A program made the position numbers and the translations under genes. This document shows positions 26,356 to 35,627 of a stretch of 64,000 bases of DNA, piece by piece. Source of the DNA: Leucobacter viscericola (lineage in GTDB: Bacteria; Actinomycetota; Actinomycetes; Actinomycetales; Microbacteriaceae); the NCBI RefSeq assembly GCF_011299575.1, contig NZ_CP049863.1, positions 1,302,001 to 1,366,000 of the forward strand. The letters are read 5' to 3'. Position 1 is the first letter of the stretch. Every line of letters begins with the position of its first letter. Under the pieces are notes generated by a model that had not been told where the DNA came from, ran no database searches, and saw only the letters and a program-made list of their open reading frames with translations.

Positions 26356-26928
26356 ATGACCGACGCAAGAATTGTCAGAACCCGTGCTGCCCTGCACTCA
26401 TCTATCACTGACCTCGCCGCCCACAAGCCAGTCCCAACCATCACGGTTTCAGAGCTCGCGGTCCGCGCGGGGATCAACCGCGTGACCTTTTACAAGCACT
26501 ACGCTTCCCCAGCGGAGGCACTGATCGCCGCTCTCGGAAGTGAGCTCGACACCGCGCGCGAGCACTTCGTTTCGGATGCCTCAGATTCCGCGGTCAGTAC
26601 CGTTGCCACGACCATTCGTCTGGTGCTCGACCACGTTGATCGCCACCGCGCGCTCTACCAGTTGGCCATCAACACCCCAGAAGACGGTGTTGTGCCAAAC
26701 CTGCTCGCGGACCACTTCACCGGTTCACTGCAGCAGTACCTCGCGGAACACCCCGAACTGACCCCACCAAACCCCGAGGTCGACGTGACCATCGCCGTGC
26801 GATTCTTCGCGCACGGACTCGTTGGCGCCATCAAGGCATGGATTCAGGAGGGCAGCACGGACCGCACGGCGTTCATCGCAACGGTCCTGTCGTACTCCCC
26901 CGAGTGGATGTTCCCGACGGACGACTAA
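26356..26928 (+). CDS. TetR/AcrR-family regulator
   Basis: TetR-type regulator of 190 residues. The N-terminal helix-turn-helix covers TITVSELAVRAGINRVTFYKHYAS (about 29-51), with the classic TFYKHY recognition end; the C-terminal domain (HRALYQLAINTPEDG, VRFFAHGLVGAIKAWIQEG) resembles TetR_C_33-like domains. It follows the cupin gene by 46 bp but has its own leaderless promoter. Target unknown; the importer operon or the convergent CPBP gene are candidates by proximity only. Confidence 0.88.
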   Translation: MTDARIVRTRAALHSSITDLAAHKPVPTITVSELAVRAGINRVTFYKHYASPAEALIAALGSELDTAREHFVSDASDSAVSTVATTIRLVLDHVDRHRALYQLAINTPEDGVVPNLLADHFTGSLQQYLAEHPELTPPNPEVDVTIAVRFFAHGLVGAIKAWIQEGSTDRTAFIATVLSYSPEWMFPTDD

Positions 26929-26935
26929 CCCGCCG

Positions 26936-27937
26936 TTACCCCGCTACGACCCGAGGCTTCGCTGTGAGGGCCGGTTCCTTTCGAAACTGGCCCGTCAGCA
27001 GCAGCACAAGCACAATAATCGCGATGACGATCCAGCCAGCGACCCCGAGTGGGCTCGCGAGTGCCGGGTCAATCGGCGCACCCGCTGCCGAGAGCAGAAT
27101 AACAAGCGAACCGGATGCGTTCAGCGCCCCGTGGGCAAACACCGCGGGCCAGACGGATCCGGTGCGCAAGCGTGACCACCCGAGCAGCACTCCCCAGGCG
27201 ACACAGCCAACGGTCATGAGTGCGACGCCGCGCCAGTCGGTCAAACCGAAGTTGTAGCCGAGCAGGATCACGGGCGAGTGCCACAGCCCCCAGATCACAC
27301 CCGAGAGAATCAGTGCGGGCCACACCCTAAGCGGTCTGAGCGCCGGCAAGAGCCACCCGCGCCACCCGATCTCTTCTCCCGCCGCAAACACGGAATTGAA
27401 GATCGCACCAAACGGAATCGCAATCAGCTGCGCCGCCACAAGGACGCCGATTGGGGGCAGTGGTGTGCTGCCCTCCGGCAGCGACCCCTTCAGCGTTTCC
27501 GCGAACGCTGAGAAGTGAACGAGGTCAAGTGTGACCCAACCGAACAGGGCTGCGATCGCGACCGAGAGCCCCACAACAATGACCGGCACGAAGATTGCGG
27601 CCACCGTAAACCACACGACCCGCTTCGCCGGTCGGAGCGGCCAGATGCCGAGAAACTGCAGGCGCGTGCCCTTTGTCGGAACGCGCATCACAAACGTGGC
27701 GATCAGCGCGGCGACCGTGGGGGTAAACATCATGACCGAGGCGAGCAGCGAAAGCATGAGGGGGAAGGCCGGGTTATCGGTGCCCATCATCCAAAGTGGG
27801 GTGGCAACCAGCCAGGCCAGCGCGAAGGCAACGACCACAAACACGGCAACCGCACCCCAGGGAACTCGTTGGAGTCGGTCGGGGCGATCCTGAACGATGC
27901 CGGGCGTATGCTCCACGAGAGGTGTCTCATTGGTCAT
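26936..27937 (-). CDS. CPBP-family intramembrane metalloprotease (Abi)
   Basis: Membrane-embedded glutamic/metal protease of the CPBP (CAAX protease and bacteriocin-processing) family, 333 residues and about eight helices. Catalytic motifs are E188-E189 in GEEIGWRG, H220 in IWGLWHSP, and H269/N273 in FAHGALNAS. Bacterial members often process peptides or give bacteriocin self-immunity. It is the last gene of a three-gene operon after a GntR regulator and a DUF1648 protein, with an ATGA overlap, suggesting a cell-envelope stress or immunity role; this is inference. Confidence 0.9.
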   Translation of the reverse strand: MTNETPLVEHTPGIVQDRPDRLQRVPWGAVAVFVVVAFALAWLVATPLWMMGTDNPAFPLMLSLLASVMMFTPTVAALIATFVMRVPTKGTRLQFLGIWPLRPAKRVVWFTVAAIFVPVIVVGLSVAIAALFGWVTLDLVHFSAFAETLKGSLPEGSTPLPPIGVLVAAQLIAIPFGAIFNSVFAAGEEIGWRGWLLPALRPLRVWPALILSGVIWGLWHSPVILLGYNFGLTDWRGVALMTVGCVAWGVLLGWSRLRTGSVWPAVFAHGALNASGSLVILLSAAGAPIDPALASPLGVAGWIVIAIIVLVLLLTGQFRKEPALTAKPRVVAG

Positions 27938-29031
27938 TTCTTCTCCCCTTTCTCCGGCAGCTTCGCTGCTGCTTTGGCGGCGGCCGCGAGCAACGCAGCC
28001 CCGGTCTCTGCGTCGTCGACCGTAATGGCAAAGTCGCGCCCGCTCTTACGTGTCACTGCGATTCCCTCGCCCGTTCGCATCACGATCCCAAACTTGCCCG
28101 GCACCCAGCGCATGCCCAAGCCACCGAACTCTGCGAACGGCGAAATCTCGACCGCGGCGACACGAGCAATGTCTGTGGCTGGCACACGAACCGTCGGCCA
28201 TCCCATAATGGATCGGGCCTCGAGCCCTGTTTCATCTATGCGCACGCGGAACCAGCAGGTCGCGGCAAACAACACCGCCAGCACAAGCAATAGCACCGCC
28301 ATTCCCCACCACCCAGGTGTGCCCGTGGCGTACATCAGCACAAGGCTAGCGGCGATCACCGCGAGCGTACCGAAGATAAGCCATACGAGCCCCTTGGACG
28401 GACGAACCTCTCCAAACCAGAACCCTCGCTCCGATTCTTCGAGGGGCAGCGGCTCACTATCATCCTCGATCGGCCGCTCAATGCGCACGCGAGGCTGCAA
28501 GAAATAGGCCGCGAGCCCTGCAGCGATACCGATCCCAAACCCAATCGGCATCGCCCACGGCGCGGGAGCCGCGTCCCGCGCGTCGGCCATATCCAGCTGC
28601 GGAACCAGCGACAGTAAGACCCCCAGCTGTACCACCGTCACGGCACCCAGAATGATGGAAGGGAATGCTCGATTCGAGGCGCCCCAGACCGCAGACCCGG
28701 GTTTCTGCAGGCTTTGCACACCTTGCAACAGGGACATGGCTGTCAGAACCAAGCTCACTAAGAAAATGCCTATGGCGTTGGTCCACGGTGAACCGAACCC
28801 GTCGGCCACACCCCCAATGTTCCAGTGGGTGGGAGCGGGGTCAGGCATGCGCGGCATCCAGAGAATCTGCGTCAGAGCCCCGAGCACGGTGATTGCGAGA
28901 GGCAAGAAGAAACCCACGACTCTGGCAGCCCTGCGGGCACGCTTGAGCTCTTGAAGTTGAGGAGCACTCAGCAAGTTTTTGTGTTCGGCGTTGGAACCCT
29001 TGCTCACCCGGCTCTCTCCGTTGTCGTTCAT
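27934..29031 (-). CDS. DUF1648 membrane protein
   Basis: Multi-helix membrane protein of 365 residues whose N-terminal part carries the DUF1648 signature PAPTHWNIGGVADGFGSP between two hydrophobic helices; it continues with four or more further helices and a C-terminal cytoplasmic domain (from about 255, FRVRIDETGLEARS...VPATDIARV) like a bacterial PH-type fold. DUF1648 proteins commonly accompany GntR/YtrA regulators, as SdpI-like immunity proteins do. Function unknown. ATGA overlaps at both ends show tight co-translation with its neighbours. Confidence 0.85.
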   Translation of the reverse strand: MNDNGESRVSKGSNAEHKNLLSAPQLQELKRARRAARVVGFFLPLAITVLGALTQILWMPRMPDPAPTHWNIGGVADGFGSPWTNAIGIFLVSLVLTAMSLLQGVQSLQKPGSAVWGASNRAFPSIILGAVTVVQLGVLLSLVPQLDMADARDAAPAPWAMPIGFGIGIAAGLAAYFLQPRVRIERPIEDDSEPLPLEESERGFWFGEVRPSKGLVWLIFGTLAVIAASLVLMYATGTPGWWGMAVLLLVLAVLFAATCWFRVRIDETGLEARSIMGWPTVRVPATDIARVAAVEISPFAEFGGLGMRWVPGKFGIVMRTGEGIAVTRKSGRDFAITVDDAETGAALLAAAAKAAAKLPEKGEKK

Positions 29032-29432
29032 GCGGCGGTTCCTTCCGTTATGTCTCCGACTTGTGGTGTGGTTGCATGCGGTGCTGCCGCGGACCCTGCA
29101 ATCAGGGCGGCAAGCGCGTCCGGCGAAACCCCGAGCGCTGCGGCCCGAGTTACCAGCGACTGCACTTCAACCCGCAGCTCGGCAATCGCCCCCGCGGCCT
29201 GGGTGACCACGGCGCCACGGCGCCGCTTCAAATCGATGAGCCCCTCATCGCGTAGCAGCTGGTACGCGCGCAGCACAGTGTGCACGTTGATGCCGAGGGC
29301 AGCAGCCACTTCCCTGGCGGGAGGAAGCACGGACCCCGGTGTGATGCGCCCCAGCGAGATGTCGGTCCGCACCGAGTCAGCGATCTGGGCATAGATTGCC
29401 CGTTCGCTCGCTTCGTCTACTCGGATCAGCAT
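29028..29432 (-). CDS. GntR-family regulator, YtrA subgroup
   Basis: Short GntR regulator (134 residues) with the winged helix at the N-terminus: AIYAQIADSVRTDISLGRI, then PPAREVAAALGINVHTVLRAYQLL (about 37-60) and the wing LIDLKRRRGAVVT. The C-terminal tail is short, as in the YtrA group, which usually controls neighbouring membrane or ABC genes. The frame opens at a GTG (29447), but that codon lies inside the SD region, so the ATG at 29432 after GAGGTGG is used. First gene of the operon with DUF1648 and CPBP genes; probably autoregulatory. Confidence 0.88.
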   Translation of the reverse strand: MLIRVDEASERAIYAQIADSVRTDISLGRITPGSVLPPAREVAAALGINVHTVLRAYQLLRDEGLIDLKRRRGAVVTQAAGAIAELRVEVQSLVTRAAALGVSPDALAALIAGSAAAPHATTPQVGDITEGTAA

Positions 29433-29609
29433 TCGCCACCACCTCACTTATCTAATAACTCTACATGAAATAGAACTATTGAAAACACGAGATGGTTTGC
29501 CCGCCGGCGAGTGCGCCGCTAACCCACGAGCGCTCTAGATAATTACGCGCTGTTTTGTGGTGCACTCGCAGTTAAGCTGGTCACTCGCCACCGCGAACTC
29601 CCCTCGAAA

Positions 29610-30773
29610 CTAGAACGCGGAGATGCCCGTCAGCTCGCGCCCGATCACGAGCTGGTGAACCTCGTCGGTTCCCTCGTAGGTGCGCACGGACTCGAGGTTC
29701 GCCATGTGACGCATCACCGGGAAGTCGCTCGTGATCCCATCACCGCCGAGGATCGAACGCGCCTGCGACGCGATCTTGATCGCCTCGCGCACGTTGTTGA
29801 GCTTGCCGACAGAAATCTGCCCGAAGGCGAGGTTGCCCGAGTCTTTCAGCCGCCCCAGGTGCAGCGCGAGCAGCAGCCCCTTCTCGTATTCAAGAAACAT
29901 GTCGGCGAGCTGCGCCTGAATAATCTGTTTGCCACCGATCGGGCTGCCAAACACTTCGCGTGTTTGTGACCGCTCGACTGCAAGCTCGAGGCAGGAACGC
30001 GCCGCCCCCATGACGCCCCAGGCAATGCCGTAGCGGGCCTCGTTCAGGCACTCAAACGGCGCCGACAGCCCCTTCGCTTTGGGCAGCATCGCGTTGAGCG
30101 GAAGACGCACGTCGACAAACTCAAGGTCAGCCTGCAGGGACGCCCGCATGGAGAGTTTGTTGGCGATGGCCGTAGCGGTGAAGCCAGGGGTGTCTGTTGG
30201 CATCACAAACCCGCGAACAACACCCTCTTCGTCTTTTGCCCAGACCACACCAACCGCGGCAATCGTGCCGAGTCCGATCCAGCGCTTGGTGCCGTTGAGC
30301 ACCCATTCTTCTCCCTCGCGGCGAGCCGTGGTGAGCATGGTGTTGGGATCGGATCCTCCCTGCGGTTCAGTCAGCCCGAAGAACCCAATTGCCTCACCCC
30401 GCCTCATCGCGGGGAGCCACTGCTGCTTCTGTTCCTCGGAGCCGAACTTGTGGATCGCACCCATCGTGAGCGATCCCTGCACCGAGAGCGCCGTGCGAAA
30501 CCCCGAGTCGACGGCCTCAAACTCCATCGCGACGAGTCCGTAGGCAACCGACGACGCGTTGGGCAGGCCGTAGCCGTCCATGTACATGCCAAACGCACCA
30601 AACGCGCCAACCTCGGGTAGCAGTTCGCTGGGCGAGCGGTTTTCTTCAAACGCCTGATCGATGATCGGGGCGAGTCGCGTCTGCGCGAATTCGCGCGCCT
30701 TCAGCTGCCATTCGCGCTCTTCTTCCGTGACATAGTCGGCCACGTCGAAGAGTTGGTCGATAGTGGTGGGCAT
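29610..30773 (-). CDS. Acyl-CoA dehydrogenase, glutaryl-CoA dehydrogenase-like
   Basis: FAD acyl-CoA dehydrogenase (387 residues) closest in motifs to glutaryl-CoA dehydrogenase, which oxidises and decarboxylates glutaryl-CoA to crotonyl-CoA. Supporting pieces: FGLTEPQGGSDPNTM, the YGI-W-MGAA segment, REVFGSPIGGKQIIQ and the catalytic base E367 in RTYEGTDEVHQL. The adjacent class III CoA-transferase, which could make glutaryl-CoA from glutarate, strengthens the call. ATG start with GGAGCACC upstream. A generic short-chain acyl-CoA dehydrogenase is the alternative. Confidence 0.88.
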   Translation of the reverse strand: MPTTIDQLFDVADYVTEEEREWQLKAREFAQTRLAPIIDQAFEENRSPSELLPEVGAFGAFGMYMDGYGLPNASSVAYGLVAMEFEAVDSGFRTALSVQGSLTMGAIHKFGSEEQKQQWLPAMRRGEAIGFFGLTEPQGGSDPNTMLTTARREGEEWVLNGTKRWIGLGTIAAVGVVWAKDEEGVVRGFVMPTDTPGFTATAIANKLSMRASLQADLEFVDVRLPLNAMLPKAKGLSAPFECLNEARYGIAWGVMGAARSCLELAVERSQTREVFGSPIGGKQIIQAQLADMFLEYEKGLLLALHLGRLKDSGNLAFGQISVGKLNNVREAIKIASQARSILGGDGITSDFPVMRHMANLESVRTYEGTDEVHQLVIGRELTGISAF

Positions 30774-30796
30774 GGTGCTCCTGAGATTGGGTTCAG

Positions 30797-31993
30797 CTAG
30801 CGCGGCAGCCAGGTGGCACCCTGGTGCTCACCCACGCCTGGCGGAGGGGCTTGATAGTGCGGCGGAGTGAGCGAAAAATCGATCGGGGTGGCGATGGAGC
30901 GCAGCGTTTTTGTTGTTCCGTCGGGTGCGATCGCGGGGGTCTCCGCAATGACACCAAGCCCAAGAGACTCGGCCAGTTCAATCGCTTGCCCGATGGAATT
31001 GACCCGGCCAGCGGGAATGTTCGATGCGGTGAACGCTGTGATCCACTCCTCGGCCGTGCGCGAACGCAGCGGCACCTCAAGGGCGGCCCGCAGCGCGACC
31101 CTGTTTGCAACGCGCTCAGGGTTCGTGACGAATCGCGGATCCTGAGCCAACTCGGCGACCCCGAGAACTTCGCACAACCGCGCAAACTGCCCGTCTGTTC
31201 CTACCGCGAGTGCGATCGGCTGATCTGAGGCGTCGAGCGTTTCGTAGGGCGAGATCGAGGGGTGAGCATTACCCATGCGGGTCGGCGAGACCCCGGTTTC
31301 CAGCGTTGAGGAGGCCTGATTCGCCAGGGCCGACAGCAACGAGGTCAGCAGTGTGACCTTAACGTGCTGCCCGCGGCCGGCCGTTGGCAGTTCAGGAGTA
31401 TCGCGGGCCCGCAGTGCGGCCTGGATTCCAATGACCGAGTTCAGGCCGGTGAGAATATCTACCAGCGCAACACCGACCTTCATGGGTTCGCCGCCCTGCT
31501 CACCGGTGATACTCATGAGACCACCGACGGCCTGCACCAACAGGTCATAACCCGGCAGATCTTTACCGGCAGCGTCGCCGAAACCCGAAATTGAGCAGTA
31601 GATAACACCGGGATTTTGCGCGGCCAGTTCTTCGTAACCGAGCCCGAACTTCTCCATGGTGCCCGGCTTGAAGTTCTCGATCACCACATCAGCGGTGCGC
31701 GCGATCTCGGCGGCACGGGCGAGCCCCTCAGCGTCTCGCAGATCGCACACGACTGAGCGCTTACCGCGATTGACGCCGGCAAAGTAGGTGCTCTGCCCCA
31801 CGGCGTTGACGGGCGGGCTCCACTGCCGCGTCCCGTCACCCTCGGGGCTCTCAATCTTGATCACGTCTGCACCAAGATCCGCGAGGATCATCGTGGCGTG
31901 TGGGCCCGCGAGCACCCGCGAGAAATCGGCGACGCGGATACCGCTCATCGCCCCGACCGGACGTGTCTGCGCTGTACTTGCTTCTGGGCTCAC
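30797..31993 (-). CDS. Class III (CaiB/BaiF) acyl-CoA transferase
   Basis: Family III CoA-transferase (398 residues) that moves CoA between carboxylates through an aspartyl-CoA intermediate; the likely catalytic Asp is D150 in LPGYDLLVQAVGGLMS. Other marks: RVADFSRVLAGPHATMILADLGADVIKIE split across 20-48, and NRGKRSVVCDL. With a glutaryl-CoA dehydrogenase-like gene directly downstream (23-bp gap), the best guess is a succinyl-CoA:glutarate CoA-transferase. GTG start with GGAGGA about 6 nt upstream. Divergent from the pucR-like regulator. Confidence 0.88.
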   Translation of the reverse strand: MSPEASTAQTRPVGAMSGIRVADFSRVLAGPHATMILADLGADVIKIESPEGDGTRQWSPPVNAVGQSTYFAGVNRGKRSVVCDLRDAEGLARAAEIARTADVVIENFKPGTMEKFGLGYEELAAQNPGVIYCSISGFGDAAGKDLPGYDLLVQAVGGLMSITGEQGGEPMKVGVALVDILTGLNSVIGIQAALRARDTPELPTAGRGQHVKVTLLTSLLSALANQASSTLETGVSPTRMGNAHPSISPYETLDASDQPIALAVGTDGQFARLCEVLGVAELAQDPRFVTNPERVANRVALRAALEVPLRSRTAEEWITAFTASNIPAGRVNSIGQAIELAESLGLGVIAETPAIAPDGTTKTLRSIATPIDFSLTPPHYQAPPPGVGEHQGATWLPR

Positions 31994-32058
31994 GGGGGTT
32001 CCTCCAACTCGTTTGCTTCCGCCAGTCTACGGACACCCACCGACATCCCCCGAGCCGT

Positions 32059-32092
32059 CCTTGCATAGAGCCAGCAGAGAAGGCTGTGCAAG
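32059..32092. promoter_or_regulatory. Dyad in the CoA-transferase/pucR spacer
   Basis: CTTGCA (32060-32065)...GCC and GGC...TGCAAG (32087-32092) form an interrupted inverted repeat in the 108-bp divergent spacer, a candidate site for the PucR-type regulator. Confidence 0.45.
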
Positions 32093-32101
32093 AATTGCCT
32101 C

Positions 32102-33607
32102 ATGGTCGCCCTTTCTCAGCTGCTGGCTCTGCCCGATCTTGGGCTCCGCCTGCTTCAATCTGGGCCGGGTGATCCCGAGCTCAGCTGGGTGTCAACGACA
32201 GAGCTGCTCGATCTCAGCGAGTACCTTGAGGGTGGCGAAATCATACTCACCACAGGGCTCACGCTCGAGGCCGACGATCCCCGCTGGCGCGACTTCGTCG
32301 CGGTTCTCAGCAGGGCCCGGGTCGCGGGCATCGGGTTCGGGATCGGCGTCAACCACGACAGGGTTCCCGCTCCGCTCGTGAGCGCCGCCAGCGTCTACCG
32401 GGTAGCCCTCTTCGAGGTGCCACTGCCGGTGCCGTTTATCGCCGTGAGCAAGGCCATCGCTGAGCTCATGCGCGCTGATGAGCTGCGGGCTGCCCGTGGC
32501 GCCCTGCGGGCGCAGCAGAGGCTGCTCGATCGCTCGCGGGGAGACCAGGATCCGGCCGAGGTCTTGGCCAACATCGCCCAGGTAACGGGGCGCCAGCTTG
32601 GCCTCCTCGGCTCAGACAACACCGTGCTCGCGAGTACTGGGGGCTTCGCGAGCGTGCGCGATAGTGTCGGCACCGAGTACATCTCGCTCGATGCCGAGGG
32701 CTCGCTGCGGCTCGCGGTTGTTGGCGATACACCGCTCTCCCCAGAGGGCCGCTCGGTCATCGCCGCGGGATCCATGGTGCTCGGCATGGGGCTTCGCGGT
32801 GACCGTCTCGAGGAGACCCGCGAGCGCGAGCGCTGGGAGCGGTTTACCGCGGGATTGCTGAGTGGTCGCGAGCAGCCCCACAGTCTGGCGATCCTGAACC
32901 CTTCCCTTCAGCTGCCAGCCCTGGTTCGCGCAATTGCCGTGCAGGGCACTGCCGAAGACATCTCTGCGTGGCGCCACCGGCCCCGCAGCGGGCTCGACCG
33001 GCTCATCGCGGCTTCACAGTCTCCACCGCGAGCGGCCGGCCTGGCCCTGGCCTGGCAGCTGTGTGCCGACACGGATGCGGCGGTCGAGGGAGCACTCAAA
33101 GTGGCTGCAAACCATCAGCTCGACGCGGTGGTTGGGCGATCCGCACCTGTCACGAACACCGCACTGAGTTACCGATCCGCCAGCACTCGACTGCGGTCCC
33201 TCTCGGTGACGGCTCCGCTCTATACCGCTCCCCGAACACCAGTGGTGATCTGGGCGGATCGCGATACGCCGCTGCTCGACGCGTTGCTCAGCATGGGAGA
33301 CCCTCAGGGAACCGAGGAAGGATCTCGGCGCAGGGCGCTCGGCGCGCATGTTCTCGGCCCGCTCTCACTTGCGAGTTCAGAACTCGCAGAGCACGAACGC
33401 CACATGCTGCGCGAGACCATGTCTGCCGTCTTTCAGGCTGATGGGCAGCGCGGGCCAGCTGCCACCGCGCTGGGCATTCACCGGAACACCCTTCGGGATC
33501 GACTGACCCGCATTGAACGACTTACGGAGCGATCACTGGCAGATGCCGATGACCGCTCCGAACTGTGGTTCGCCCTGCGTCTCGAAGAGATCGCGGACGA
33601 GGGTTAG
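32102..33607 (+). CDS. PucR-family transcriptional regulator
   Basis: Regulator of 501 residues with the PucR architecture: an N-terminal ligand-sensing PucR domain (about 8-125, ELSWVSTTELLDLSEYLEGGEI in part), a central GAF/GGDEF-like linker, and a C-terminal HTH_30 domain (about 435-495, AATALGIHRNTLRDRLTRIE). PucR-type proteins activate catabolic genes in response to the pathway substrate. It is divergent from the CoA-transferase/glutaryl-CoA dehydrogenase pair, so it most likely controls them. ATG start. The stop codon overlaps a small convergent ORF. Confidence 0.9.
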   Translation: MVALSQLLALPDLGLRLLQSGPGDPELSWVSTTELLDLSEYLEGGEIILTTGLTLEADDPRWRDFVAVLSRARVAGIGFGIGVNHDRVPAPLVSAASVYRVALFEVPLPVPFIAVSKAIAELMRADELRAARGALRAQQRLLDRSRGDQDPAEVLANIAQVTGRQLGLLGSDNTVLASTGGFASVRDSVGTEYISLDAEGSLRLAVVGDTPLSPEGRSVIAAGSMVLGMGLRGDRLEETRERERWERFTAGLLSGREQPHSLAILNPSLQLPALVRAIAVQGTAEDISAWRHRPRSGLDRLIAASQSPPRAAGLALAWQLCADTDAAVEGALKVAANHQLDAVVGRSAPVTNTALSYRSASTRLRSLSVTAPLYTAPRTPVVIWADRDTPLLDALLSMGDPQGTEEGSRRRALGAHVLGPLSLASSELAEHERHMLRETMSAVFQADGQRGPAATALGIHRNTLRDRLTRIERLTERSLADADDRSELWFALRLEEIADEG

Positions 33608-33792
33608 GCTAACTTCGGCGCCCCTGGCGCCTCCGGTTTGCTCTCTGAGTGTGGCTCGTGAAGCGCGTGCAGCGCACCGTTCACGTCGCCGTGTAAGAAA
33701 TCGTTGACAAGTTCATCGAGGGCGACCGACTCCCCAGTGCCCTGCAGAACCTCAACACGGATCCCGGTATCTTTTGCATGTTTCTTGTCCAT
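33604..33792 (-). CDS. Small protein of unknown function
   Basis: Predicted 62-residue soluble acidic protein beginning MDKKHAKDTGIRVEVLQG and containing ALDELVNDFLHGDVNGALHALHE. I recognise no family. It overlaps the pucR stop by 4 nt on the opposite strand. TATCTT (33799-33804, minus) ends 6 nt before the ATG, matching the leaderless genes elsewhere in the window; the frame extends to 33831 but without such a signal. Sensible composition and a promoter argue that it is real, not proven. Confidence 0.5.
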   Translation of the reverse strand: MDKKHAKDTGIRVEVLQGTGESVALDELVNDFLHGDVNGALHALHEPHSESKPEAPGAPKLA

Positions 33793-33987
33793 GGGTTCAA
33801 GATAGACCCCATCATCAAGGTTGCGCATCACCTTTTTTGAACGGGTTTCTGGGTACTCTCAGCTAGCTTGCGATAATGGTCGCCTTTGCGAAATCGTTAC
33901 GTTTGGTGTCAAAAGAATCCCCCGCGGTTTCTCGCGCTGTAATACGCTGACCACAGCTCACCCAATTTCACAAAGGAGTGAACCCAC

Positions 33988-35619
33988 ATGCAGAAGGTTC
34001 TGTCTCGTTCTCTGCGACGACGCATCGGCACCGCCGCCGCGCTCGTCGCAACGGCCGCGCTTGTACTCACAGGCTGCGCCACCTCCGGCTCATCTGGCGG
34101 TGACGCGGCTCCAGACGTCAAGCTGGTCGACACGGGCAAGGACATTGATCAGGTCACAGTGGCTTTTCCTGGATCACTGGCCAACCTGTACATCGGACAA
34201 GAGAGCGGCATCCTGAACTACAACCTCGCTGCAACGGTGCAGGAGGGGCTTGTTGGGCAGGACTCCAGCGGAAAAGTGGTTCCCGCGATCGCTGAGTCCT
34301 GGACGACACCAGACGACTCCACCTTCGTGTTCAAACTGCGCAAAGACGCCAGGTTCCAGAACGGGGATCCGGTCACCGCAGACGACGTGGTCTTCAGCAT
34401 CAAACAGGCAGCGGATCCCGAGGCCTCACCCGGCATCTACTACTACCTAACGAACCTCGCCTCGGTCGAGAAGACCGGCGACGATGAAGTGACGGTGAAG
34501 AGCAAAACTCCCGACGCGACGTTCCTTGTTGGTCTCTCCAACGCTGGCGCGGTGGTCATCACACAGCAGAAGTTCTGGGAGGCGCACAAGGGAAACATCG
34601 GCACGAGCGACTCGCTGATCCTCGGCACCGGCCCCTACAAGGTCACTGAGTTCCAGCCTGATTCACACGTCACCCTGGAGCGCGTCGACACCTGGTGGGG
34701 TGGAGTGCCAAAGGCCAAGTCGATCCGGGTCAACTTCATTCCGGATGCAAACACTCGACTCGCGGCCGCCAAGAAGGGCGACATCGATATTGCGTTCAAT
34801 GTGCCCATCAATCAGGCTGCCGAGTGGAGCAAGATCGATGGCATGCGCCTCGAGGCGCTCAACGATCTCTCGTATGTTGGGCTGCTCTTTGATCAGAACG
34901 TGAAGCCGTTCGATAACGTCGATGTTCGCACCGCTATCGCTGAGAGCATCGACCGCGATGCAATCGCAGACAAGCTGCTCCGCGGGTACGGCGAGAAGGC
35001 GACCGCGATCATGACGCCCGAGTCACTTTCGGCGGCGTACGACGGCAAGGAAGCCCGTAAGGAGCTCGCGAAAGTACCGCAGCATGACTTCGACCTCGAC
35101 GCGGCGAAGAAGCTCCTGGCGGGCACCGACGCCAAGGGGCTCAAGACTGAGCTGACCTATCCGAACACGGGTCCGCAGCTCGGGATCGCCGCCCAGGCGA
35201 TCGCAGAGAACCTCAAGAAGATCGGCATGGAGGTGACCGTCAAAGAGGTACCGATCGAAGAGTGGCTCGCCACCATCGGTGATGGCAAACACGGGCTCGG
35301 ATTCATGTGGTACTTCTCGACGACGGGTGATCCGGCAGAGGTGAACGGCTACCTTCTCGGAGCCGACAACCCGAACGCCTTTAAGAGCGACGAGGCCACA
35401 AACCTCATCGCCGAGGCAAACGCCCTCGTTGATCCCAAGGAGCGGGCCCAGAAGCTCATCGAGCTGGAAACCCTCAATGCCAACGAAACGGTGAACGCAC
35501 CGATCTGGTGGGGCAAGTCGCTCACGGCGTTCTCGAACACCGTCGGCGTCACCGACTACAGCCCCTACACCTTCACCGGTGTATGGGGAGCAAAGCTCTT
35601 CGCCGCTGAAGTGAAGTAG
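33988..35619 (+). CDS. Peptide/opine-type ABC importer solute-binding lipoprotein
   Basis: Extracytoplasmic binding protein (543 residues) of the SBP_bac_5 family (DppA/OppA-like). Signal peptide ends in lipobox LVLTGC with the lipidated C30. ATVQEGLVGQDSSGKVVPAIAESW and FKLRKDARFQNGDPVTADDV (in pieces) are the family signature. AAAGGAG sits 9 nt before the ATG. Substrates of this family include peptides, nickel and glycosides; peptides are favoured here because a peptidase-like gene ends the operon. It heads a five-gene unit with B, C, fused D/F and C39-like genes. Confidence 0.93.
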   Translation: MQKVLSRSLRRRIGTAAALVATAALVLTGCATSGSSGGDAAPDVKLVDTGKDIDQVTVAFPGSLANLYIGQESGILNYNLAATVQEGLVGQDSSGKVVPAIAESWTTPDDSTFVFKLRKDARFQNGDPVTADDVVFSIKQAADPEASPGIYYYLTNLASVEKTGDDEVTVKSKTPDATFLVGLSNAGAVVITQQKFWEAHKGNIGTSDSLILGTGPYKVTEFQPDSHVTLERVDTWWGGVPKAKSIRVNFIPDANTRLAAAKKGDIDIAFNVPINQAAEWSKIDGMRLEALNDLSYVGLLFDQNVKPFDNVDVRTAIAESIDRDAIADKLLRGYGEKATAIMTPESLSAAYDGKEARKELAKVPQHDFDLDAAKKLLAGTDAKGLKTELTYPNTGPQLGIAAQAIAENLKKIGMEVTVKEVPIEEWLATIGDGKHGLGFMWYFSTTGDPAEVNGYLLGADNPNAFKSDEATNLIAEANALVDPKERAQKLIELETLNANETVNAPIWWGKSLTAFSNTVGVTDYSPYTFTGVWGAKLFAAEVK

Positions 35620-35627
35620 CCCGAACG

